64,000 nt of DNA from Micractinium sp. NFX-FRZ. Lineage: Eukaryota; Chlorophyta; Trebouxiophyceae; Chlorellales; Chlorellaceae. The notes under the pieces are model-generated. The model did no database searches. It was given only the letters and a program-made list of their open reading frames with translations, and had not been told where the DNA came from. Where the stretch lies: contig JAPTJF010000283.1 of assembly GCA_029339195.1 (NCBI GenBank), positions 1-64,000 of the forward strand. Direction: 5' to 3'. Made by a program: the position numbers and the translations under genes. Each line of letters begins with the position of its first letter. The first letter of the stretch is position 1. Positions 11,557 to 23,662 of the stretch are shown in pieces.

Positions 11557-13455
11557 CAACGACAACGTCCATCCACAGGGGTCATCCAACGCTTACGTTG
11601 GAAAACTGCCAGCCAACCTTGTTTGTGCCAACGTTGACCAGCATTGACACGACCCTGGATTGCACAACGTGCATATGACTTTGAAACAAACTGCTTCAAT
11701 ACCATGCTGGACACACCACAGATACTGGTATTATGCCTCTGCGGTACATGGCAGTACGCAGCGTTTACACGTGCATGTTAGCTCTCGGCTTTCATTTAAA
11801 GACATATAAATGATCAGTGTGCTTGAAGTAGAGTGAGATCGGTGGACATTGCCTGCTAGGGCCACATTGCTAGGGCCAACAACATGAACGGCGTGTGCAG
11901 GGGTGGCAGCAGGCGGCTGCCGCCACAATGAAGAGCAGCAGCGGGAACGTGGGTAGGCTTGTTTGCGGGGCGTGCTTGTGCGCAGCAGGTAGCGGTAAGC
12001 AAAACATGGGAGGCTAGAGGGGTTTTGGCTATATGTGAGCAGCAAACAGCTGGGGGGGAGTACGTGACAGCAGCTTGCAAAAAACGCGAGGAAGGTGAAA
12101 GGGGGAAGGTATGCACGGCGGGAAGCGTTCAAGCGAGGCATGCATGCCGCTTGCCCATGCCGCCAGCTTGATCACATCAACGCTATCAGAAGCTGATGCA
12201 CCAGGATTGAAACCACGCCTGCGCACGATAAGAGGCGCGCAGTGAGCTCAGCAGCATGTGGGGAACAGGGAACTGCGGATGCTTGTCTGGCATCGGCCAG
12301 CACCGCAGTCCACTGCCCATGCCACATGCGACGGCGTGCCCATAGCTGTCCTGATAGGCTGCAACACAAGACTGCCAGCACGTCCACAGAACTTCTCAGC
12401 AGCCACTTGCCTTGAACTTTGGTGAGAAAGGTTGGGGAGGAAGGGGCCTCTAACTGCAAAAGTGGCGGCCGACGGCAAGTGTTGACGGATGCGAGCTTGA
12501 CGGGCTAACGGAAGCTACCTTTGGGGATGCACAGGTGGCGATCCCTGCAGTGGTGCGAACGGTCGCAGACACACTTGAAGGGGCGAGCCACTTGAAAGCA
12601 GACAGTTGGACCAATGCTAGGGCCAACAGGCAGGGCAGCCAGCTCACTGCCCCTTCACAGCACAGCGCTGCTGCAGGCGGCCGCTGCTGCCGGCCGGGCG
12701 GTGCGGGCGCACCGCAGACGGCAGGTGCGGGGCAGACGTCAGGGGCAGCCCTCGCCCGCCCCTCTTGCACGCGTTCTACCAACATGTCACCTTGCTGAGC
12801 GATGGGCGGGAGCTAGCAGTGCCATTTCGGGCCGGCCGTTGCGCGGGCCACCTGAAAAGGCGTGCAGCGGACCTTCTCGGATGACAATATGCCGCAGCAT
12901 TTGGGTGCTGCGCGATTCAGCTAGCCCACAAGCTGTCAGCGGGTGAAGCAGAGCTTTTCACGTTTCGGCCTGCGCACGACAGCCCGTCTGTCGTGCTCGC
13001 GGGAATGCTCGCAAGAACACCATGCGATCTGAAATGACGTGGGGCGAAGCGGCCTTGATCCGTGGTGGTTCAGCCTTCACCGCTGCCCAGCATGCTGCCG
13101 CACAGCAGGAGCGGCGCGAGCGGCCCCCATACTCTCCGTCGGCCTGCGCCCTCCCATTCAACTTCACTGATGAAAGGCACATCGTGCACTCAGTTACTAC
13201 GAGTGCCACGCATCTTGCTGGTACTAGCGTGCCCACACGCAGCTGGTGGGCCCCGCCGGTGGGCCCCGCTGGTGGGGCCGTCCCGGCGTCAGCTCCAATG
13301 CGCCTTTCAGCGCCTTCCCACCCAAAGCAGGAAGCTTATTTCACCACCAAGTTGGCAAACACATGTTTGTACCACATGTTCGCTGCTCCACAGTAGTCAC
13401 AGGGAAGGGTCTGGGTCAAGGGCAGTGTTGGGCAGTGCCCAGGCACCCCTGTGAA

Positions 13456-14601
13456 TCAACGGCGGAAGGAGGTTGGACATCGGCCATGCTGGCCCAATGC
13501 CACCCTACGTTGAAAAAGCCCCCCTCCAGTTTCCGGATGGTCCAAGCACTGCTGTACTGCTGTGCACACCAACCTGTACTGCTGCATGTGCCTACCGGTG
13601 GGGTACGTCTCTGGGGCGTCCTCTCGGGCCGTCCAGTCCGTCTCCCAGGGACCCGTGCGCTCCAGAGGAGTCAGGGCTGCCCGGGGGCAGGGGCAGCACA
13701 TGAAGAGAGTTGGAGTGCTGTTTGGCGTGGGCGGCATGGTGCACGGGTGGGGAGCACAGCGGGGCAGGCGACCGGCTCAGGAGGACTCCTTCCTCGGTAC
13801 CTTCTGCACCCCTCTGCTGTGCTGTTCAGTCCAAAACGCCCATGGGCGCGTCTCGGCGCGTCTCCCTACAGCTTGTTCAAGCAGGAAGGCAGGCAGGCAG
13901 GCATGCCAAGGGTCTCACCCCAACGTGCCCTGCCACCACGCTACAACCGCTGCCACTATTGTCACGCGCTCACCCACCCGCATGACCCGCCACCCAGCCA
14001 CCCAGCCAGCCACCCAGGGGCACGCACCAGATGTTTCATCCAGGTGAACCACGGCGTCAAACTGGCCGGGCAGGGAGCAGTAGAAGTAGTGGGACTGGCG
14101 CTCCGTGCGGGGGCGGTAGATCACGCCGATGGCACGCTCCAGCAGGGGCCCTGGGGAGGGGGCAGGGAGGCAGCGGCAGCATGTGACAGGCCGTGGCCTG
14201 TGGGAGGGGCGCAAGCTGTTGGTCAGGCGCGGCGACATCCGTGCGCGCAAGCAAATCAGCGGCTTGTGGCAGAAGGGCGGCGCATTGAGCAGGGGTGAGT
14301 GACTGCCCGCACTTGCACCCCAAGTCCAGCGGGGAGAAGCAAGCAAGCGCATGGTCGGACGCGCAGGGCAGTGGGGGTCCCTGCTACACGCAGCCAGCTG
14401 GGCGTGAAGACGAGAGGCACACCCACCCTGCAGCGCCTCCCTCAGGTCCTGGCTGCCGTGACGCAGGTCGAGAGCAAATGCGGGCATGCCGGCCCTGCGG
14501 GGGGCGGGGTGCCAGCACGCAGATGCGTGTGTGCCGACTGCCGACACTGCCCCGGAGCAGCGGCCCTCCCTCTTCACCCCTATTCACTTAGAACTAAACT
14601 G

Positions 14602-14637
<36 letters not shown>

Positions 14638-17600
14638 ACTAGTTGCAAATCCAGGTGTTGCCTCCAGTAAGGCTCGCCCGCAAGCCAGGCGTGCAATTTT
14701 GAGAAGCAGGTGCCAGCTGCAAACCGCCAGCCCACTGCACACAGGCTAAAACAGGCTACCTCAGGCGAGACGCTCCCTGCCCCTTGCCGCCCCATCCGAC
14801 GCTGCCCGCAGCCCCCCTGCCCTGCCCCCGCCCACTTGGGGAACAGGTGGACAGAAGCTGCCTGTTCCATGCACACCGCCTGGAAGCTGCCACCTGCCCC
14901 TTGCCGTATCGTCCCGTACTGCCCCCCGGTCTCCCGCCCACTTGTGGAACAGGTGCTCGTAGCTCCCGGGCATGCTCTTGCGCACAGGCTTCAGCTGCAC
15001 GGGGGTGTCCCAGTCATCCGCTGCTGCCACGGTGCCAGTGTGGGTGGTGAACCTGCCGCAGGCGGGTGGGGCCGGGCGGGTGGGTGTGCGACAGGGGGTG
15101 GCAGGCGTGCGTCGCCGTCCAACACTACCATTAGAGGTGGTGCCGCCTCGCAGACACATGTGCACAAGCACGTTGTGCTCTGCCTTCTCCAACAACCCCC
15201 ACCCCCGCCACCCCCACCCCATTCCGGCACACACCCCATTCTTCACCCGGAACGCCCCATAGGCGCCAGCCTAGCTGCCAGCAGCATGAGCTGCTCATTT
15301 GCGGGCACAACCTCCATCCGCAAGTCACCCACCCACCCCACCCACCCACCCACCCGATGTTGTACACGCTCCTCATGCCAAACTTCTCCCGCGCCAGCTG
15401 GCCTATGTTGACCTCCCCCCGACGCTGCAGCACAAAAGGAGGAGGTGAAGGCGGCCCCAGAAGGCACACCAGCTCTTCAGAAGCAGGCGCTCTCCCCATG
15501 CAAGCAGGGGGCAAGTGAAGGCGGTCCGCCAAGGGACACCCAGTGCTGGCCTTCTCGGCGCGCTGCAGGGCAGGGCTGTAGGCCCGGAGGGGGGACTCAA
15601 AGAGGGCTTGCCCTGTGTCCGACCTCCTCTCGGTGCCGCAGGGCAGGCACGTGCATGAGGCACAGTGAGGCAGCGGCGGAGGTTGAGCAGGGGTTGAAGG
15701 CACGAGTGTGTGTATGCCCTGCTTGGCTACTTACATTCATGGTTTGCCTGCCGGCTGCGCAGTTCGCCAACCAATGCCAACCCATCCCTCCTGGCTCGTG
15801 CCAACCCCATGACCCGCACCCCCCCCTGCCCCTCCCCGCCCGCCCCCCCCACACTCCCGTCTCCCCTCCTTGCCGCCCCACGCATTTTCCCCTCGTCCCT
15901 CCCTGCCCCGAACCCCGCCCCTGCCAAATCTCCCTCGTCCCTCCTTGCCTGCCCCATATCCGTGGCCCGTGCATCCCCCAGGTGGCTGTTGTGCGCCCAC
16001 AGCACCAGGCGCGGCTCGCCTCCTCCGCTGCGCCCCGCCACGTGCTCCCTCACGGCGGTCACCGTGTCCAAGAAGTGCCCGTCCCTCAGGTTCCAGGTCA
16101 GCTCCTCCCCAAAGAACCTGCAGTGAGCGGGCGCAGTGCGGTACCATGCAGTACAACAGTACAGCAGTACCACTCCGGCAGTTCCAGGGATGTGCCGGTC
16201 CCTCCCCTCGCCAAGCAGCCTGTAGCAACTCGGTGTAAAGACTGGGCTGCGCTGTAGAGCTGCAGGCAGGGGGCGTATGGCACCTGCTGCAATCCAGTGC
16301 TAAACCACACAGCCACGCCCTCCCTGGCTGAAAGTGCTGCGTGTTATTTCGAAAAACACTCACATGTGCCTGTAGTACGACTCAGCGCCCTTGACCACCG
16401 CAGCGTTGCAGCGCGCGGCAAACGCCAGCTCCTCGCCCTGCGCCCCATCCAGCTTCCCACTGCAAGGCGGCCCCGGGGGAAGGGGACAGGGGACGGGCAA
16501 GCTTGGGGAAAGGGTGGGGTGAGCGGGGAGGGAGTGCACTAACAGAAGGTGACCCGGGCGCTCCCCAGCTCATCATTGCAACAGCCATGCAGGCAAACAG
16601 GGGGTGGCAGGGAAAGAGAAAGGGGTGACGGGTAAGGCGAGGAAGGATCGTTGGACGCGCCAACTCCTCCCCATCCTGATCTCAATGCAGGCAAGGTAAT
16701 AAGAAAGGGGGAACGGGGGATGGGATGGGGCTTTGGGATGAGCGCGGGAAAGTAGCATGGGATTGCTGGCTCCTCCCCGCGCTCACCATGCGGCCTCCAA
16801 CCAAGAGAGGCGGGCAGGAGTGGAGCGGGCCTTCAGGCCACTGCCGCCGCTTGGCAGCGCTGCCTCCTCCCTCGCCCGCCCACTGCCCAGCGCCCCTGCC
16901 CTTTGTAGCTTGCTAGACTGCCTGTCGCGCCTGCCCACGGCCCGCTCCCCTTCCCCGCCATCCAGCCAGGGGCGCGCACCTGTATGAGCCTGCCTTCTGC
17001 ACCACCTCCCTCAAAGTAGAGACAGCGGCATCGGCGCAGGAGGGGGCGCCGCCCAGGCCCACCGCGTACGCGTATGCCATCGTGTCGGCACCGAACCTGC
17101 CCAATACAGGGGGAGGGGGGCCGGGCCCCCGAAGCGAGTCAAACCAGCGTTCGGGGGGTGGTCAGTCTCCACGGGCGCGCACCAGCTTGGTTTGAGCGAC
17201 TGCCCAAACCGTGTAGGTTGTGACAGTAAAGCTGAAGAGGGGCGCGGCCGGGCGGGTTCAGGTAGCTGCACGGGCAGAGCGCTGAACCCTCAGGCGTGAA
17301 GGTTGCACGTGTCCCAGCCGGCGCAGCCACCTGAAGCAGTGCACGGCCAGCCAGGTATTGCCAGCGCTCACCGGTCAAAGCACTGGTAGCGGCGGCGCGC
17401 ACGCTCGGCGGCCTCAGGGTCCGCTCGCTGCAGGTACTCCACCACCCTCTCGGCTGCAGGTAAGTGCATGGGATAGAGAGGTGCAGGTGGAAGGCAAACG
17501 GTGGAGGGGTGGCAGGGGGATGGCACGGAGCGCACCCCAGAGAGCGCACCCGAAGAGCGCACTTGCAGAGTCTGCTCGGCGCAGGTGCTCCTCTGCCCTC

Positions 17601-20132
17601 CCAGTTAGTTGCAGCACGGCGCATGCAGGCGAAGGATTGGCGGCGTTGGGAAGGGAGACAGGTGGGCGGCGCACGGTTCGGCCATGCACTGTATGTGAGG
17701 AGGAGCAGGGGGCGATGGGTAGGCAAGGGAGGGAAGTCAGCGCACTCACCCGAGGAGTGCAGGGAGTAGACGTCCATTCCATAGAAGGAGCAGGCCCGCT
17801 CGTCTGGCTGCCCCTCGTTGTGGGCACGCAGCCAGTCCACAAACTCGAGCATGACTGTGTTGCGCCACATCCTGCGGGGGGGACAGGCGTGGCATGTGGG
17901 CCAGGACAGGAGGGGGAGGGCGGGATCAGGCGGGTGTGCATTGGCAGGCACCCATAGCTGCGGTGGGAGGCCAGCTCACAAGATAATGCAACACTGTACA
18001 GCGCAACATTCTTTCCAGGAGGGGGGCAAGCAGTGGGCCACGGTGGGGCTCTGGGGGTGGGCAGCGGTGGAGGGCAGGGCACCTGTGTCTTGTTCCTCAA
18101 CCCGCACCCAAAGAGCTGCGTTTTCATGTCTCTTGCATCCCGCCTGCCGCCTGCATGGCACCGTTCCTTTGCCCAGGGCCGCTGCACCCCCGCCATGCCC
18201 CCAACCCCTCCCGCCCCGCCCCGCTGCCCTACTCTCACCAGGTGGGGAACCGGCGGAAGTCATGCAGCGCCTGCTCTGCGCTGCCATCTGTCCCCATGCC
18301 GCGCACATACAGGTTCACCCGGAAGGCGTCTGGGAAGTCAGCCTCCACAACCACTGGAGGCGCACCACCGGGTGATTGTGTTGGGTTTGGGGCAAGGGTT
18401 GGGGTGGGGGGCAGGGAAAGGGGTGGGTGAGCGCTGCGGGCAGGAGCACAAAAGGGAGAAGGAGGGGCGGGTTGGGGGGATGCTGATGGGTGAAGGGCTG
18501 GCAGTCATGTGCCGCACACTTCTTTGCATTCAGCCAAGCCGTGGGAAGCAAAGAACAAGGCTGCTGGCGTGATATCGCACCACATCGTGTGCGCTTGAGG
18601 CAGGCTCGTGCTGCGTCGACCCTCACAGCAGCGCTGCCCTGAACCCCTGCGCGCCCCCCGGGGGCCCTCCCCTTCAGCCAGCTGTGCCCCTCCCAACCCC
18701 CGCCCACCGGCATTGAACCCTCGCTCCTTGATCAGCAGCTTGGTCAGGTCGGCCCGCATGCGGTAGAAGTCCTCTGCCGGATAGGGGAGTGCGGGTGGGG
18801 CGGGAGAAGAGCACAGCACAACTTGTGGGTGTGGGTGAATGAGGGGGCGCCGAGGGCAGGATAATGAGATCCTGCCGGCGCACATGTGATGAGAAGGCCT
18901 CTGCAAGGATTCCCAGTCACATCGGAGGTGGGCGGGCAATCCTGAAGTGCGGCCGGCTCATGGCGGGGCGGAGCAGGCGGGGGGCAGGCGAGGTCATGGC
19001 AGGTGAGGCGGTGGTGGGGCGCAGCAACAGAAGGCGGCGGGCGGCGGCGCCGGATGGGAGGTTCGGGGCGGGCAGGCTTGCGCAGCAGGGGGGCCAGGGA
19101 GGGTGGGAGCCAGGGGCAGGGGCGATTTGTGCAGCACTGCTGCGTGGCTCGCTTGCCTCTGCCCCGCCCCGCCCTGTGGGACTGTTTGGCGGCCGCGGTA
19201 CTGCCAAGCAGAGCACACGTGCGCCGTGGTTGGCGTTTCCAAGCGGCAGCAACCCACACTAGACTCAAAGCCAACCACGCGACTGACCAGTGCCGTGGCT
19301 GGCTTCACCAATCATCACAATCTGGGCTTCCTGCACGTGGTGGAGGGCAACTTGTGGGCGGGTCAGAACAGGGGTTGGGCAACGAGAATGGGCGAGGGGT
19401 TGAACTACGCGGATGCGCCGCAGTGGTGGGGCGCAGGTGGGCAGGTAGCGTGCGTACATTCGCCGCTGATGAGACCCAGGTTGGGCGCAGCAGCGGCGTT
19501 TGTGGCCCACGGGACGCACAGGCCCACACAGTCAGTTCCAGTTTCTGCTGTTCTTTTTCGGTACCCCTGGGCTGTCACACTCATTTTGCTGTCCACCTCC
19601 TCATTCTTCTCTGTCCTCTTCCTGAGGCCCACCTGAGGGATGCGCTGCAGCAGCGCTTGCTCCAGCGGTTGACCGGGACGCTGCAGGAGGGCGCTGTCTT
19701 GCACCACCTACGAGACGGGATACAAGAGGGGATGGGTAAGGAAGGGGATGCGATGGCTTCTTGGGCGCTGCAGCAGGGGGCTGGGGTGTCTTCAGCTGGG
19801 CAGTGCGGGGAAGGGGAGGGCAGCGGGCCCAGGCGCGCAGGGGAGCCAGGCAGGCACTCTCGACCTTGAATAGCCTCACAACTGTGCTCCCCGGAGGTCG
19901 TCACTACATCACAAGCTCAACCCACCTGCACGATGTTGTTGTCGTCCCACCCCATTGTGCTTCGCACGGCCCTGCCAATGAGCGATCCCAGGCTGCCTGC
20001 GGCACAGGGCAGCGGACGGGAGGGTAACGGCGCCAGAGCGGCGGCGGCGGCGGCAGTAGGTGGTTCGACAACTGAACTGCGCTGCGGCAGCTCAAGGGGC
20101 GCCGTGCCACCGCAGCAATCGGTTTTCGACAC
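13456..20132 (-). CDS. Erythromycin-esterase-like protein
   Basis: Member of the EreA/EreB/succinoglycan-biosynthesis hydrolase family. Bacterial members hydrolyse the macrolide lactone; eukaryotic functions are largely unknown. About thirteen exons can be followed on the minus strand. They include a start exon 19926-20132 and 19633-19707, then one with IGEASHGT near 19290-19352, whose splice gives [21 protein letters not shown]. Next come [21 protein letters not shown] (18239-18356), [13 protein letters not shown] (about 17750-17873), a helical exon (17372-17457), [14 protein letters not shown] (about 16981-17096), [11 protein letters not shown] (about 15955-16118), [10 protein letters not shown] (about 15354-15427) and [17 protein letters not shown] (about 14030-14149). 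The last exon has [11 protein letters not shown] and PETYP, then a nonhomologous tail to a stop at 13456-13458. The Glu and His of GEASHGT, the Glu of EADF and the His of HNSH, the family's catalytic and metal-site residues, are all present. The splice into the GEASHGT exon is not cleanly in phase in my model. Confidence 0.85.
13497..13544 (+). repeat. Inverted dispersed repeat, arm 2, overlapping the end of the esterase gene
   Basis: Partner of the arm at 11.5 kb, about 2 kb away in opposite orientation. It lies in the part of the last esterase exon that follows the conserved domain, so the C-terminal tail of that protein may derive from this repeat. Confidence 0.75.
14609..14634. repeat. 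(AC)n microsatellite
   Basis: About 13 uninterrupted dinucleotide units in an intron of the esterase gene. A second (AC)n lies at 48842-48866 in an intron of the second receptor kinase. Confidence 0.9.
14829..14860 (-). repeat. Copy of an esterase exon end inside the next intron
   Basis: The true exon end at 14942 reads SYEHLFHK followed by a gtgggc donor. About 106 bp further along the minus strand the sequence repeats as SVHLFPK followed by tgggcg. The flanking ccctgccccttgccg block is also repeated, so a segment of roughly 106 bp was duplicated in tandem. Confidence 0.75.
17540..17600 (-). repeat. Decayed copy of an esterase exon upstream of it
   Basis: The true exon (17372-17457) reads [17 protein letters not shown]. 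The intron before it reads [16 protein letters not shown] in one frame, with the same gctcg-gcaggt spacing. This is weaker than the other echoes in the window. Confidence 0.5.
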
Positions 20133-21795
20133 CTTTTAGACGGAAGCGCGGGGCGAAAGGGCGGGGAGGGGCTTCGTGGTGTCGGAGGGCTCCTTGGACG
20201 GACCGCAGGGCACTGGCACGCATGCCCAGCACAAGTGAAGACTAGTATAGTCAGGCAAACTACTGTTTGGCGGGGGTTCATACTTGGAGGTGCTAGGCGG
20301 CAGTTTCCAGAAAGTATGTATTGCTGCCCCTGGTATCCTGCTTTGGTGCGATAAGAGTGTTAACACCAAAGTGTCTGAGTGTTCCAAATTGAAGCCGTGC
20401 ATTGCAGCCGCCCACGGGTGGGTGGGTGGACAGACTGAAGAAAGCACCAAAAGATAGCTCCACTGCTGTTCGTCTACTCTATTACGCAACCTTCAGTGCC
20501 CTTGATAGAGGGGTCGGGGAATCTCAGCAACACCCGCCAAACCTGACTGTAGAGAGCAGCCAGCAGCACTGTGGGCAGGGTGCCTGCTCATCCTCACACG
20601 CTCGCGATCGGCTTGCATCAGTTACTTTCCAGGTTACAGGAATCCGTGGCGAAAGGTTTCTGCCAACGTCTATCATGTCTCAATTAGTTTATACAGTCCC
20701 AAGACAGGAAAATGAAAATTGCAGCCCCGAGGCACGGGTAGAGGAAGCCAGCAGGCAATGGATGCCGCCTTGCATGGTGCCTCACCCTGCCACCCACAAC
20801 CCCGCTCGCTCCCTCCCCCTACCTTCCCACCCACCCCGAACTGTGTGGTATGCACCCCAGCATTGTGCAGAGGGTGGCGAGGAGGCACAGCTACCGGCGG
20901 GCACACCACGCTGCTTGCAGTGTGAGGAGGGGGCGAGTGTGGGGCGCCCCATGGGCCTGTGGCCACAGGCAGGCTGGCTGCCGGGTGAAGGGTTGCAGCT
21001 TGGGGAGGGTGCCGTCCCCCGGGGGCGGGCTATTAGACCGTAGCATGTGCCATGCACGGCACTACTGGCACATCAGGGAAGGGGAGTACAAGCTCAATGG
21101 CAACACGCACAGTGCTGCAACAGGTGCTGGAGTCGCGGCCCGCCTGTCTGGGAGGAGAGGGCAACGCACTCGTGCGCACGTACCGCATGCACCGGGGGCA
21201 GGGTGGGACGCGGCAGGCTGCTGCAACTGGCAGTGCAGCATTCTTGCCTCACACACCCATGCACAATGATACTGGGCAGTCCAGCTCGATCTGCGTCCCA
21301 CACATCCGAACAAGGCGTGCACTTGGCACTTGCCGCTCCTGAACAGGGTTGCCGCCGGCTGGGCGGGGTTGTGAGGGGCGGTGTCTGAGGGCCGGCTCCT
21401 GCTACCATCCTGTTCATATATGTACATGCCGCATCTTTGTGCACTTACCGTGCCGCACAAGCCCTGCAGCTGTCCAGAGAGGCTCCCGACTTTGGCAGCG
21501 GAGCACGAGGAGGGCACATATTCAAGCTTCCGAACCACAGTCACAAAAGGACTCGAACGCAGCGAAGGATATGGCATCAAGTTGAATGCACGGGTGGCCG
21601 CTAATAAGCCGGGACAGAGCGAGCTCGCTGACACCGGAAGGCTTGGCTGGTCCGGACTAGCCTCGCGTGCCACGAGCAGTGCTCACTCGGAACGCAGGCT
21701 TTCCGCTCATTTGATGAAAACAGCCAGCGCTGATTTAGCCACTTTCATTCGGCGTCCGGACGCGTCCATACAGCTTAGCAAAAGCCGCCAGCGCA
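20133..21795. other. Divergent intergenic region between esterase and membrane-protein genes
   Basis: The minus-strand esterase and the plus-strand gene at 21.8 kb point away from each other, so both promoters should lie here. The stretch 20230-20720 is noticeably less GC-rich than its surroundings. No gene or RNA is recognised. Confidence 0.4.
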
Positions 21796-23662
21796 TTGTT
21801 GGTGCAGCCCAAAATACAGCTGAACATGCAAAGGGACGGGCGGCCAGCGCCGGGGCGACCATCTACCCTGCTACAGCCGCCGCCGCCTCTGCTGCGGCCG
21901 CCGCCGCCGTCTGCGTCGGTACGGCGGGCTGAGCAGGTGGCGTGCTTCTTGATGCTAACCATGCAGACGGCCATCTGGTGGCAGCGCAGCGTGGATCTCA
22001 CGCTTCGTCAGCACCTGAACCAGGCCGTGCAGATTGCCGTGTTTTCAGTCTGGCTGGTGCTGGTGTGCTGCCTACCACAGCGCACTTGGCAGCGGAGCCG
22101 CGTGTGGTATATCACCCTCTGCCGCCTGGCAATCTTCTCAGTGCCAGCCAACCACTCGGCGCAGGTAAAGCACGTCAGGGGGCGCTTATCTGCGGTGGGT
22201 TGGGCAGGGGCAAGAGGCCGACATCAAAGCTGCAGGCTGCTTGTGCCGTGTTGGCCAACACTTGGTGACTGCTGCTGCTGCTTGTCTCGTACAGAAGTGG
22301 GTGCCACTGCTGCTACGGTATTGCTAGTGCTGCCATGCGCATTGTTCAATATCCCATTGCGACTGGTCTATGCTAAAGAGATGCTGCGTGCGCCAATGCG
22401 ATGCATGTGAGTGCTCAGAACCAATCGGCACCATTGGCCTCTAGGGAGGCGGGTCCACTCGAGGCCCACCCTCTTGCCCTCGCCCACCGCACCCATGACA
22501 CATACAGGAGGGGTTGGGCAGGATGCTCCACAAGGCGCCTGTGCCTGGAGCGGCAGGCTTGCTGAAGGACTGCCTCCGGATTTTGATAGGTGCGCGCTGG
22601 GGGTGGGTGGGTGGGCCAGAGCTGAGGGGAACCCCACACAGATTTTGAGGCGGGGAGAAGGGGCGGCGGCACGGCACTGCTTTGCCGTGGCGGCAGCGCT
22701 GGTCCTGCAGATGCTACCGCTGCTGCTGCTGCAACCTACGCCACTGGCAACGAAGTGGCTCTTGGCCACGTCCCGCGCTTCCATGGCTTGCATCCCCCAC
22801 GCACGCACGCGCACCCGACCGCACACATGGCCCCGCCGCCGCCGCTGCTGCTGCTGCTGCAGGCACCAGGATTCTGCAGCACGCGGTGGTTGTGTACGCC
22901 ATACAGCAGCCCACTCTGGCGGTGCTCATTCAGCAGACCTCTGCCTTCCTGCTGATGGCGAACAGCAGAGAGTTCTGCCGCACCCAGCTGCTGTCTGCAC
23001 CCCTCACGCGCCAGCGCTTTGGCGTGCTCAGAGAGCTGCTCAGCCTCCTCACCCTCATCATTCCCACACCTATACAAGCTGGCATGCTGCCCGCAGATGG
23101 CCCCGGTGGGTGGGGTGGCTGGGTGCGTGGGTGGTCGGGCGACCGCAACCGGGCCAAGCGGCAGCCAGAGCTCCCTAGGCGGCTCCGCCCAGGGAGTTGG
23201 CCTCAGAAGCATGACCCCCTGCCCACTGCCCGCCAGCCCACGCCTTGTGCGTGCCGCGCGGCTGCCAAGTGCCCTCCTGCCCGTGCAGCCCAACCCGCCC
23301 CGGTGCCTCTTCCTCTACCCGCAGGCCACAGCCAGTGCGGGAGTCTGCTAGTCATGGTACAGCTGGTCGTCGGCATTGTAGTGCCCACAGTGCTCACGGC
23401 GCGAGCGGCACAGCGTGAGCGCTTGGCAGCACAGCGGCATTGGCGGCGGCGGTCTGCAAGGCATGATTGGGAGGCGGAGCAGCAATCGGTGTGCGTGGCT
23501 TCTGCATGCGGCACTGCGGCACGCGTGTGGGAGGCCGCCGATGCCGCCCTGCAGAGCGCCTGCTTGGGGGCGGGATTGGACAGCGTGCAGCGTGCAGTGG
23601 TGCCCTGGATGCTGCTGGGCAGCTGCTGGCTGGTGTCCCAGGCAGCTGGCAGCCACGTGTGA
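21796..23662 (+). CDS. Diverged multi-span membrane protein, relative of the 6-10 kb pair
   Basis: Function not recognised. The first exon (21796-22164) carries hydrophobic segments (VACFLMLTMQTAIWW, IAVFSVWLVLVCCLP) and the box WQRSRVWYITLCRLAIF, which lines up with WGRRTYIAHREAITIFG of paralogue A. Later pieces are TAATVLLVLPCALFNIPLRL (near 22290-22405), a short KDCLRILI exon (near 22510-22588), LLSLLTLIIPTPIQAG (about 22865-23103) and a last exon with LVVGIVVPTVLTARAAQRER, ending TGA at 23662. The obvious donor at 22164 and acceptor at 22294 do not keep the reading frame of the hydrophobic reading. Either a boundary is wrong or the gene carries a frameshift. TGTAA follows at 24144-24148. 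Confidence 0.6.

Larger units (their letters stand above)
10107..13455. other. Long region without a recognised gene
   Basis: Open stretches here are short, mutually overlapping and resemble no family I know. It contains a TGTAA at 10645-10649 that may end gene B, a threefold 55-60 bp tandem repeat (10393-10546), a CAGG array, and one arm of an inverted repeat at 11509-11556. The remainder looks like intergenic or decayed sequence. Confidence 0.5.

Noticed and set aside
20136..20489. Minus-strand ORF upstream of the esterase start as an extra N-terminal exon
   Set aside because: It has no conserved features, and the ATG at 20132 already gives an in-phase first exon.
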